Assembly (NCBI RefSeq): GCF_023229695.1
Contig: NZ_JALNYS010000009.1
Span: 62,001-126,000, forward strand
Direction: 5' to 3'
Origin: Sulfuricurvum sp.
GTDB taxonomy: Bacteria > Campylobacterota > Campylobacteria > Campylobacterales > Sulfurimonadaceae
DNA: 64,000 bases
Part shown: one piece after another, positions 50,073 through 57,426 of the stretch
Layout: each line of letters begins with the position of its first letter
Numbering within the stretch: the stretch's first letter is position 1
Notes under the pieces: generated by a model
Seen by the model: only the letters and a program-made list of their open reading frames with translations
The model's database searches: none
What the model was told of the DNA's origin: nothing
Position numbers and translations under genes: made by a program

Positions 50073-51276
50073 AACGGATCGGGTAGAGACGGGTTATCGA
50101 ACCGTTTCGGGTGAGGGGTTTGAGCGGGGGATTCGGCTCTAAAAAAGGAGATTGTCCCTCCTCCTTTGCCGTTTTTTTCCCCTCCCGCCCTTTGGTTTGC
50201 TCCATCATCGCGACCGCCCGACCGAGATTATAGCGGACATGCTCCGCTAAAACCGGATCGGTCGTATAAATCGTCTCGTACCACTTCTGAGCCTCTGCAT
50301 AACGCCCGCTGCGGTAGAGGGCATTGGCGAGGTTGTAGCGTATCCGGGCACCGTCGTGCTTTTGCTGATACGATCGAAACAATGCAGCGCTTTTGGGGTA
50401 CTCCTCCCGTTCGTAGGAGGCTACCGCCTCATCCAGAAGGGTAAAATCAAACACTCCGGCATGGAGCTCCATCCCCTGCACTGCGAAAGAGAGTAGCACC
50501 GCCGCTACAGGGACACTGCGCCGTTGGCTCATGGAGGAGAGGGCAATGCCGATCAGAACCATCGCCCCGCCCAGCGGATAAAAAAACAACGGAATCGACG
50601 AGGCTTGAGCGTTCTTGTATGCAACCGCCCGAATTTTCTCAACTACTGCGTCCGTCGCTTCCCCCGGTTCCATCGAAATCACCCTCAGATCATTGTCCGC
50701 AACAGCCGTAGGAAAAGAGGAGGAGACAAGGATCAAAGGGTCGTCTCCCTCTTCGTAATGGTCCTTCAAGGCTGTGATCAGCCCCTCCCTATCCCCCCGC
50801 TCCGTCTGCATGAGCGAAGGATCCATCCCCCTCACCAATTCGGAAACGCCGAAGGTATCACGACTCAGGGGGGCAACGAAATACGAAACGCTATCGTAGG
50901 CAACCACCCCCACATTTTCTCCCCGTAATCCAAGGATCAGGGCGATCGCACGCTCTTTGGCGTGAGCAAAATTCTCCGGCGATTGGATCGAGATATCGAT
51001 CGCGATCAGGACATTGGTGCGCGGTGCGGTGCGCGGTCCCTCTTCGAAGGCTACCGGCCCCGCCATTGCCGTTATCAGCAGCAGCGCGGCGCTTAAAAAC
51101 AGACGGTTTCTCCCCGCAAGCCCCATCGTCACGGGGGGGGGACGCAAACGCTCCAGCGCATGGAGACTAAAGAGACTCTGTTCGGAACTTTTTTGGGTCA
51201 TCCATAAATAGAAAAGGGCAACGACCGGAATGACCATCCAGAAAAAAAATTCGGGGTGCAAAAAAGAGAAGCTCAC
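50071..51276 (-). CDS. VWA-domain protein with TPR repeats (BatB-like)
   Basis: A 401-residue membrane protein. The N-terminal part has two helices (EFFFWMVIPVVALFYLWM and RLFLSAALLLITAMAGPVAF-like), then a von Willebrand A domain with a MIDAS motif DISIQS (DxSxS) and a central membrane helix. Two TPR-like repeats follow (DEAVASYEREEYPKSAALF, YNLANALYRSGRYAEAQKWY). This corresponds to fused BatB and BatC. It overlaps the preceding gene by 4 nt and ends the leftward cluster. Confidence 0.82.
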   Translation of the reverse strand: MSFSFLHPEFFFWMVIPVVALFYLWMTQKSSEQSLFSLHALERLRPPPVTMGLAGRNRLFLSAALLLITAMAGPVAFEEGPRTAPRTNVLIAIDISIQSPENFAHAKERAIALILGLRGENVGVVAYDSVSYFVAPLSRDTFGVSELVRGMDPSLMQTERGDREGLITALKDHYEEGDDPLILVSSSFPTAVADNDLRVISMEPGEATDAVVEKIRAVAYKNAQASSIPLFFYPLGGAMVLIGIALSSMSQRRSVPVAAVLLSFAVQGMELHAGVFDFTLLDEAVASYEREEYPKSAALFRSYQQKHDGARIRYNLANALYRSGRYAEAQKWYETIYTTDPVLAEHVRYNLGRAVAMMEQTKGREGKKTAKEEGQSPFLEPNPPLKPLTRNGSITRLYPIR

Positions 51277-52022
51277 AAGATCCCCTTTTGGTTTCGACCG
51301 TAAAGGTAGAGCAGCATCGCCATAAAACCGGCAAACAAGGGGAAAAAATAGTAATACTCGACATACCGTCTCCCCGCTACCGGCTTAACACCGGGATGGC
51401 GAGAGTGAAGTGTTTCGATCCACCCTACGGTATCCCCCGCCGGGGGGATAGAGATCTCTATCCCCTTCGGGAGAGCGGGAAGCACGGTTTCGGGACGATC
51501 CGAAAAAACAACGGCCCACGTTTCCCTCCCCGCAGAGGGGTTAAAAAAACGTCCGATACCCCGATCCGGAATGTTCCCTCTCTCCTCAGGCACGACATCG
51601 TCGAGAATCCGTTGCAAAGCGGCGTGATCTTTCGTCAAAGGGATCCTGATTTCCGATGCCGAAGGGACCCATAATGCAATCGGATCGGTGGAACGCTTGT
51701 CGATAAAACGGCGGACATCGGAGAGTACCGCCTCCGTCAATGAGGCCGGATCCAGAATCAGGAGAATATCAACCCTCCCCTCTCTCTCATAGTGCAGCTC
51801 TTTGTCCCGTACCGGCGACATCAGGGCAATAATAAACAAAATGATCATCCCCCATTTGGCCACCCATATCCAGAGCTTCGGCTTGACGCCGACATCGCCG
51901 AAACGGGCTGCATTAGGATAATAGAGGGGGTTGGAACGCAGAGGACACAGTGCTTCGCACGCCAGAAAAAAAAAGAGGATAAATCCCAGTTTCGGAAACT
52001 GGAAATAGATCCCCTCAAGCAT
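51273..52022 (-). CDS. BatA-like membrane protein with degraded VWA domain
   Basis: A 249-residue protein with an N-terminal hydrophobic part (FILFFFLACEALCPL, WGMIILFIIALMSPV), a VWA-like domain and a C-terminal helix (YYFFPLFAGFMAMLLYLYG). The expected MIDAS DxSxS reads DPASL, and the later TDG reads SDR, so metal binding is probably lost. Its position between the 133-residue gene and a VWA-TPR gene is that of BatA. Possibly a structural partner only. Confidence 0.65.
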   Translation of the reverse strand: MLEGIYFQFPKLGFILFFFLACEALCPLRSNPLYYPNAARFGDVGVKPKLWIWVAKWGMIILFIIALMSPVRDKELHYEREGRVDILLILDPASLTEAVLSDVRRFIDKRSTDPIALWVPSASEIRIPLTKDHAALQRILDDVVPEERGNIPDRGIGRFFNPSAGRETWAVVFSDRPETVLPALPKGIEISIPPAGDTVGWIETLHSRHPGVKPVAGRRYVEYYYFFPLFAGFMAMLLYLYGRNQKGIL

Positions 52023-52416
52023 CGATGATACTCAGATAAAGACGATAATACCCGATGGTTTCGTCGTCGATATCATCGACGTTCGGGGCGTATTTGTAGG
52101 GCTCCAGCCTCTCAAACAGGTTGCGGTACCCTTTTTCACTCCGTTCATTCTCCCGGGCAAAATAGCGTCCGATTTCACACATTGCATAGGCAGCCTTTTT
52201 GGGATCGGATAAATCGATCGAAGAGAGCTGCGCATATCGCTGCTGCCGTTCGCTTTCCCCCCTGCGACGGAATTTTTTGACCAAAAAAAGTACCGTACTC
52301 ACCGCGATCGCGATCGTGATCATGGTGAGTACGATAAAAAAATAGAACGAATAATCGGGGACCGCAACCAGCGGTTTGATATCATACACCGGGATATCGA
52401 CCATACGCTGGCTCAT
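52015..52416 (-). CDS. Small membrane protein of the MoxR/Bat cluster
   Basis: A 133-residue protein with one membrane helix (FYFFIVLTMITIAIAVSTVLF) followed by a basic stretch and a helical cytoplasmic domain ending YYRLYLSIIDA. Genes of this size between DUF58 and batA are common in Bat operons (DUF4381-like), but I cannot assign a family firmly. It overlaps both neighbours (4 nt and 8 nt). Confidence 0.65.
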   Translation of the reverse strand: MSQRMVDIPVYDIKPLVAVPDYSFYFFIVLTMITIAIAVSTVLFLVKKFRRRGESERQQRYAQLSSIDLSDPKKAAYAMCEIGRYFARENERSEKGYRNLFERLEPYKYAPNVDDIDDETIGYYRLYLSIIDA

Positions 52417-53246
52417 ACGCGCCCCTCGAAGATACGACGAAGCGTCACGGATACATTCGCATCGGTATAGAGTTTGGCCGAACGGATCCCCACTTTCTGA
52501 AACCGTTCAAAAAGTGCGGCATCGTGTTCCCGAATTTTTTGGGCGTAGCGCTTTACATTCCGTCCGTTAAAATCCCCCTCCAGAAGAATTCCGGTTTCGG
52601 GATCGATGAGCGAGGTATATCCCATCGGTTCAGGCTTCTCTTCGAGACGGTCCCGAACTACCAATGCCACCACTTCATGTTTTTTCGCCAACAGCCGTAA
52701 ATCAGGAATTTCAAAAAAATCACCGATAATCACGATCAGCGAACGGCGTTTCACCCTTCGGTACAAGGTTGCAGCCATCGCGTTATAATCGGCATGCCGA
52801 CGGAGCAGCTGCGCCCCCATCACCCGTTCGACGCTCATCGCGACGGCGAAGCGCTTTTTGCTGGGACGTACCTCATCCACGAGGGTTTCCGAAAAGTTGT
52901 AATGGGTAAAAAGATCCCCGTTAGAGAGGGCCGAATAGCCGATCAGCGCTACCGCTTCGGCAACGCTCTCGATTTTAAACCGGTCCCGTCCGAAATGGAG
53001 ACTCCCCCCCAGCATCGCAACCGTTACGACGCTGAGTTCACGCTCTTCTCGAAACACCTTCACATAGGGGCGCTGCATTTTCGCGGTGATGTTCCAGTCG
53101 ATATGACGGGTATCGTCTCCCGGTATGTACTCGTGCAGCTCAATAAAATCGTACCCCTCCCCCCGAAACAGAGAAGGGTTGTTCCCGATCCGGTCACCGA
53201 TGATCTGGCGGCGGGCTTTTAACAAAATATGATGACTATTATTCAA
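52413..53246 (-). CDS. DUF58 protein of the MoxR/Bat cluster
   Basis: About 278 residues. The DUF58 signature is clear: EYIPGDDTRHIDWNITAKM and YVKVFREERELSV, then a VWA-like core (SLIVIIGDFFEIPDL). The start is uncertain. An ATG at 53291 lies inside a palindromic repeat and would give the repeat-encoded DPRIKSEDDGKDGK; a TTG at 53246 just past the repeat (after GGAAAG) gives a more natural N-terminus and is the one given here. MoxR-DUF58 pairs are typical. Confidence 0.82.
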   Translation of the reverse strand: MNNSHHILLKARRQIIGDRIGNNPSLFRGEGYDFIELHEYIPGDDTRHIDWNITAKMQRPYVKVFREERELSVVTVAMLGGSLHFGRDRFKIESVAEAVALIGYSALSNGDLFTHYNFSETLVDEVRPSKKRFAVAMSVERVMGAQLLRRHADYNAMAATLYRRVKRRSLIVIIGDFFEIPDLRLLAKKHEVVALVVRDRLEEKPEPMGYTSLIDPETGILLEGDFNGRNVKRYAQKIREHDAALFERFQKVGIRSAKLYTDANVSVTLRRIFEGRV

Positions 53247-53261
53247 CTTTCCATCCTTCCC

Positions 53262-53332
53262 GTCATCCTCGGATTTGATCCGGGGATCCATCCCAAAAAG
53301 AAAAGCTGGATTCCCGCTTTCGCGGGAATGAC
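53262..53332. repeat. GTCATCC...GGGAATGAC repeat between moxR and DUF58
   Basis: The same compound palindrome as 26765-26821, longer by a small insertion (CATCCCAAAAAGAAAAG). Its left part includes an in-frame ATG that could be misread as the DUF58 start. Confidence 0.75.
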
Positions 53333-53348
53333 AAAAATATTATTTTCA

Positions 53349-54296
53349 TTAGGGAATTGGTACGGCTTTTACAATCTGCTCGATCAAATTATCAACGTCA
53401 ATACCTTCGGCTTCCGCTTCGTAACTCAATACAAGACGGTGACGCATCAGCTCTTTGATAACCTGCGCAATATCACTCGGGGTGACAAACGCTTTCCCCC
53501 GCAAAAAGGCGACGGCACGGACCGCTTTGAACATATCGATGCTCACCCGGGGAGAGGCCCCGAACTGGATATAGGGGCGGATGGAGTCCAAGCCGAATTT
53601 TTCGGGTTCACGAGTCGCCGTTACGAGGGCGATCATATACCGCTCCACCTCTTCATCGATATGGATCTTTGCCACCGCCTCTTTGAGCCGGATGAGGGCG
53701 GCGGGATCGATCACCGCATGAATCGTTTCGGAGGTGGCGGAGGCGATACGGCGAGCGATGGAGAGCTCTTCTTCGGCGGTGTTGTACCCCACTTTGATTT
53801 TGAGCATAAAACGATCCAGCTGTGCTTCGGGGAGGGGATAAACCCCCTCGTTTTCAATCGGGTTCTGCGTTGCCATGACCAAAAACGGCGGGGATAGCTT
53901 AAAGCTTTCATCCCCCAGCGTCACCTGCCGCTCCTGCATCACCTCCAGCAATGCCGACTGCACTTTTGCCGGTGCACGGTTGATCTCATCGGCGAGGAGC
54001 AAATTGGTAAAAACGGGCCCTTTTTTAATCTTGAACGCATTATTGTGAGGATCATACACCTCCGCCCCCAAAATATCGCCCGGCAGCAAGTCGGGGGTAA
54101 ACTGCACCCGCTTAAAATCGAGACCCAATGTCTGAGAGAGGGCTTTGACCGTCGTCGTTTTCGCCAATCCCGGAATCCCCTCGATCAAGATATGTCCGTC
54201 GCATAGTAAACCGATCAGCAATCCGTCGATCATCTTCTCTTGGCCGACGACGACTTTGGCAACTTCAGCACGTATTGCATTAATTGTTTCTATCAT
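53349..54296 (-). CDS. MoxR-family AAA ATPase
   Basis: A 315-residue AAA+ ATPase with Walker A GIPGLAKTTTVKAL, Walker B NLLLADEINRAPAKVQS, sensor 1 MATQNPIENEGVYPLPEAQLDRF and the C-terminal lid. MoxR proteins act as chaperones for VWA-domain partners, which are encoded around it. I chose the ATG at 54296, preceded by AGGAGG; an upstream start would add seven residues. It was probably joined to batD before the insertion at 54327-56335. Confidence 0.92.
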   Translation of the reverse strand: MIETINAIRAEVAKVVVGQEKMIDGLLIGLLCDGHILIEGIPGLAKTTTVKALSQTLGLDFKRVQFTPDLLPGDILGAEVYDPHNNAFKIKKGPVFTNLLLADEINRAPAKVQSALLEVMQERQVTLGDESFKLSPPFLVMATQNPIENEGVYPLPEAQLDRFMLKIKVGYNTAEEELSIARRIASATSETIHAVIDPAALIRLKEAVAKIHIDEEVERYMIALVTATREPEKFGLDSIRPYIQFGASPRVSIDMFKAVRAVAFLRGKAFVTPSDIAQVIKELMRHRLVLSYEAEAEGIDVDNLIEQIVKAVPIP

Positions 54297-54326
54297 ACTT
54301 TTTCCTCCTGTTTTCACTTATAACTT

Positions 54327-55412
54327 TTACACATTGACAATCCCCAATTCTGCTTCTATCTCTTCGATAGCAGGGAAAGAGGATCTAAGATTTTCAGGTA
54401 ATATATGGGTAAGCTGATATTCACTCACCCCTATCGGTTTATTTATATCTTTGAGTGCGTATTCTACCACGGTGTCGTTTTTAGATTTGCAAATTAATAT
54501 CCCGATAGTGGGATTATCTCGCTCATTTTTGATCTCTCCATCCACTGCGGAGACGTAAAAATTGAGTTTTCCTGCAAATTCAGGTTTAAAATCGCTTACT
54601 TTGAGTTCTACAACAACATAACAGTAGAGCTTCACATGGTAAAAAAGCAAATCAATCTTAAACTCGCTGCCACCGACATTGAGCTTATATTGCCGTCCGA
54701 CAAATGAGAACCCCTGCCCCAGTTCCAATAAAAACTTGGTCATATTCTCCATCAGAGCATCTTCCAGCTCTTTTTCATCGTGCCGTGAACGTATATCTAA
54801 AAAATCAAAATTATAAGGGTCTTTTAGGGTCTGCATTGCCAAATCTGAGTGAATATCGGGAAGTTTTGTCTCGAAATTGGTAATCGCTTTGCCCTGACGT
54901 TCATAAAGTCCGCTTTCGATCTCATGGATTAAAACTGCTCTGGAATAGTTGTTTTGTATCGTCTGATAAAGATAAAATCGTGCTTCGTCACGATTTTTGG
55001 ATTTGCTCATAATAGCGAGATTATGGCCCCACGGTATTTGAAATAATCGGTCAACAGCTTGTTGGCTTTTTTCATTTTCTATTTGTGCAACAGCTTGTTG
55101 CCCACTTAAAACCTCATCGTACCAAAACAGATACCATTGCTTCATGTATTTTATATTCGTTGTCGAAAACCCTTTCATATTCGGGAATTCTTCCTTTAAA
55201 TCTTTACTCATTGCAGCTATAAAGCCATCCCCCCATGAGGAGTGCTTTTGCTTCTCCACGATCATTCGAGCTATCTCCCAATACAGCCGTAACATCGTTT
55301 CATTAACTTGGATATGGGCTTTGATTTGAGCAGATTGGATTTTTGATTTTACGGTATGGATAAACTCTTTGTAATCGGTAATGTTTCGTAAATATTCAGT
55401 TTTTACCATCAC
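54327..55412 (-). CDS. DUF1016 (YhcG-type) PD-(D/E)XK nuclease-like protein
   Basis: A 361-residue protein. The N-terminal DUF1016_N domain has LRLYWEIARMIVEKQ, GFSTTNIKYMKQWY and QIPWGHNLAIM; the C-terminal nuclease-like domain has FVGRQYKLNVGGSEFKIDLLFYH and VVVELKVSDFKPEFAGKLNFY with D...ELK as PD-(D/E)XK residues. Such proteins are common in islands and often lie beside restriction or defence genes; function is not established. It is transcribed leftward between moxR and an ATPase fragment. Confidence 0.85.
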   Translation of the reverse strand: MMVKTEYLRNITDYKEFIHTVKSKIQSAQIKAHIQVNETMLRLYWEIARMIVEKQKHSSWGDGFIAAMSKDLKEEFPNMKGFSTTNIKYMKQWYLFWYDEVLSGQQAVAQIENEKSQQAVDRLFQIPWGHNLAIMSKSKNRDEARFYLYQTIQNNYSRAVLIHEIESGLYERQGKAITNFETKLPDIHSDLAMQTLKDPYNFDFLDIRSRHDEKELEDALMENMTKFLLELGQGFSFVGRQYKLNVGGSEFKIDLLFYHVKLYCYVVVELKVSDFKPEFAGKLNFYVSAVDGEIKNERDNPTIGILICKSKNDTVVEYALKDINKPIGVSEYQLTHILPENLRSSFPAIEEIEAELGIVNV

Positions 55413-55590
55413 TCTCTCCTATACCAATCGCTGTAATATTGATGTTTTTGCCAAAAAAGTTTTCTACATGATCTTTGGTTGTAATCGTTAAATTCTCAGC
55501 GTCATAACTACACTCAAACCTCGGTGAAAAATTAAACCCCTGCTGATGAATATTTTTATAATCTTCAACCCATAAATAGACTAATTCCAT
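55396..55590 (-). pseudogene. Truncated N-terminus of an AAA-type ATPase
   Basis: A 64-codon frame whose sequence (ELVYLWVEDYKNIHQQGFNF, SPRFECSYD, NINITAIG) matches the N-terminal region of island-borne AAA ATPases, which as I recall continue directly into the Walker A (GKNGSGKS). Here it runs into IGESDGKN and a stop, sharing 17 nt with the DUF1016 gene start. The rest of the ATPase is missing, so a deletion probably fused this start to the DUF1016 gene's leader. Confidence 0.6.
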
Positions 55591-55620
55591 CCAAATTCCT
55601 AATTTTGTTTTTCTTTTTTT

Positions 55621-55653
55621 GGGATGGATCCCCGGGTCAAGCCCGAGGATGAC
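55621..55653. repeat. GGATGGATCCCCGGGTC...GAGGATGAC repeat
   Basis: Half of the GTCATCC-type compound palindrome, inverted relative to 53262. These two copies flank the moxR and accessory genes in opposite orientation. The gap 55591-55814 contains only this and the next repeat plus the dinJ promoter region. Confidence 0.65.
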
Positions 55654-55667
55654 AAACCGTCCGTTTT

Positions 55668-55712
55668 ACCCTTCGACATACCCAAAGGGCACACGTGCTC
55701 AGGGCGAACGGT
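55668..55712. repeat. REP-like repeat interrupted by another repeat core
   Basis: ACCCTTCGAC...GCTCAGGGCGAACGGT is the common TTCGACAGGCTCAGGGCGAA repeat, but AG is replaced by about 19 nt. The replaced part holds ATACCCAAAGGGCAC (55678-55692), matching the core of the inverted repeats at 4896 and 6524. Confidence 0.55.
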
Positions 55713-55814
55713 AAAAAACTTATATGTGTTTTAATGGTATCTTTTGTCCCCTTAATTCATCGAAATTCTATTTTGCACCCCATTCGTGGTACAATACTAA
55801 AAAAGGAGTTTACC

Positions 55815-56066
55815 ATGCGTACCAGTACCAGCGTCCGAATCGACAACGATGCCAAAGAGATCGCTACCGCTGTGTTGAAACAATACGGCATGAGTCTCAG
55901 CGACGGTATCAACCTCTTTTGTAAACAAGTCGCCCTCACCCACTCCATCCCTTTCGAACTCAAAGTCCCAAGCGAGCGGATGAAAATAGCCCTCCAAGAA
56001 CTCGAAGAGCGCAAGGGTGAGAAATTCACCTCGATGGAAGCGTTAAAACGAGATTTGCTCTCGTGA
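55815..56066 (+). CDS. dinJ: RelB/DinJ-family antitoxin
   Basis: An 83-residue ribbon-helix-helix antitoxin: TSTSVRIDNDAKEIATAVLK, then YGMSLSDGINLFCKQVAL and a charged C-terminal tail. The ATG at 55815 has AAGGAG upstream; the frame is open upstream but not coding. It overlaps the toxin gene by 4 nt. The pair is transcribed rightward, against the flanking Bat genes. Confidence 0.9.
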   Translation: MRTSTSVRIDNDAKEIATAVLKQYGMSLSDGINLFCKQVALTHSIPFELKVPSERMKIALQELEERKGEKFTSMEALKRDLLS

Positions 56067-56335
56067 AATACGATATATTTCGGACGGCATCGTTTAAAAA
56101 AGGGTTTAAAAAGCTCTCTTCCAAACACCAAGAAGAGGTCTTTGTCGTTATCGAAATATTAGCCAACGGCGATGTGCTCCCGCAAAAATACAAAGACCAT
56201 TCTTTGAGCGGAAATTACAAAGGGTGTAAAGAGTGCCATGTACGACCCGATTTATTGCTGATCTACCGAATAAACGAAGGGGTACTCGAACTCACTTTGG
56301 TTGAAATCGGCAGTCACTCCGATCTATTTGAATAA
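56063..56335 (+). CDS. yafQ: YafQ-family mRNA interferase toxin
   Basis: A 90-residue RelE-superfamily toxin. YafQ features are RTASFKKGFKKLSSK, LSGNYKGCKECHVRPDLLLIY and IGSHSDLF with the catalytic His. Its 3' end overlaps the 3' end of the leftward batD gene by 22 nt, so the insertion is tight and may have reset the batD C-terminus. Confidence 0.92.
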   Translation: MKYDIFRTASFKKGFKKLSSKHQEEVFVVIEILANGDVLPQKYKDHSLSGNYKGCKECHVRPDLLLIYRINEGVLELTLVEIGSHSDLFE

Positions 56336-57426
56336 CTTGCCAACCGCTTTTTAGCTTCCCCTAATCCGATTTCCCCTGCTTCAAGCAAGCCAATCATCTC
56401 ATTGTAACGCTTTTCTCCCGCAAGGGAGAGGAGGAGTACCAACTCTTTGGATGTTTTGGCTTCATCCCAAAAATACTTTATTTTACGGCGCGGACGGAGT
56501 CTCCACAAGCGGCGTACCGCTTCCCCTATCCCCGCACCCCCCAATACCAGCGCGGCATAAAGAGCATAACGCTTCAACGTCGAAGTGTCGCTCAAATCGG
56601 GAGGGTCCAAAAGGGTGGAAGGTTCATAGCCTTCGCTGACCTCTACGTGGATGGGAAGAGTTTTGAGCTCTTTGATCCGATTTTCGGCCGTATCAAATAC
56701 CCTCAATCTCAGCGGCGCGATCACATACGACTTTTCGGCGATCAGGGCAAACTCCTGACGAATCTCCCCTTCGTACCCGTCCGATGCCGGGGTGATCGAT
56801 TTTTGAGGCGGCTCGGCAAAAACGGTTACTCCGCTGATGTTCAGCTCATAGGGGACGAATTGATCCAGATTGCCCGATCCTCGCACATACACGCTCAGGT
56901 GGAACGGCTCATGGGCACGCACCATCGGTCGATCGCTTTTAACCTCAACCGTTATCCGCCCCGTTAAAGCCGCACTGTTCTCTTCCGCCCGAATCCCGAC
57001 GGCGGGAAGAGACGTTTTTTCATCATTAAAGTCGTATTTTTTGACATTGTCGCGCCCGATCGTCGCATTTTCTATCGATGCAAACGTCGTATGCCGGATC
57101 AAAGCCTCCTGCCGCAGATCGATCATCCCCCCACGCAACGGAGTCACCAGAACATCAAACGTCTCTACCCGTCTCCCTTTCACTATCCGGTCATCTTGCG
57201 TCAGCATCTGCACCCGGTAGGCATCACTCCCCTGAGGCTTGAACTCGACCGTATAATTGGCCGCGCTCCCCTCAAACGTACAGGTATACCGGATCACTCC
57301 GCTTTGACCCACCCGAAGCGACTCGGGCGCTTTGAGGACCTCCCACCGATATGTTTCTCCCCAGAGCGCCGCAGCCGACAACAGCCAAAGCAGGAGAATA
57401 TTACCAGGGTTTCGTTTCATGCACAC
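56314..57426 (-). CDS. BatD-like exported protein
   Basis: A 370-residue protein with a signal peptide (ILLLWLLSAAALWG), a beta-sandwich periplasmic region typical of BatD (GRITVEVKSDRPMVRAHEPFHLSVYV-type repeat, here GRITVEVKSDRPMVRAHEPF) and a C-terminal membrane helix (YALYAALVLGGAGIGEAV) with a cytoplasmic tail. It overlaps the upstream VWA-TPR gene by 26 nt and yafQ by 22 nt. Bat proteins support envelope integrity and stress tolerance in Bacteroides; the role here is inferred. Confidence 0.78.
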   Translation of the reverse strand: MCMKRNPGNILLLWLLSAAALWGETYRWEVLKAPESLRVGQSGVIRYTCTFEGSAANYTVEFKPQGSDAYRVQMLTQDDRIVKGRRVETFDVLVTPLRGGMIDLRQEALIRHTTFASIENATIGRDNVKKYDFNDEKTSLPAVGIRAEENSAALTGRITVEVKSDRPMVRAHEPFHLSVYVRGSGNLDQFVPYELNISGVTVFAEPPQKSITPASDGYEGEIRQEFALIAEKSYVIAPLRLRVFDTAENRIKELKTLPIHVEVSEGYEPSTLLDPPDLSDTSTLKRYALYAALVLGGAGIGEAVRRLWRLRPRRKIKYFWDEAKTSKELVLLLSLAGEKRYNEMIGLLEAGEIGLGEAKKRLASYSNRSE

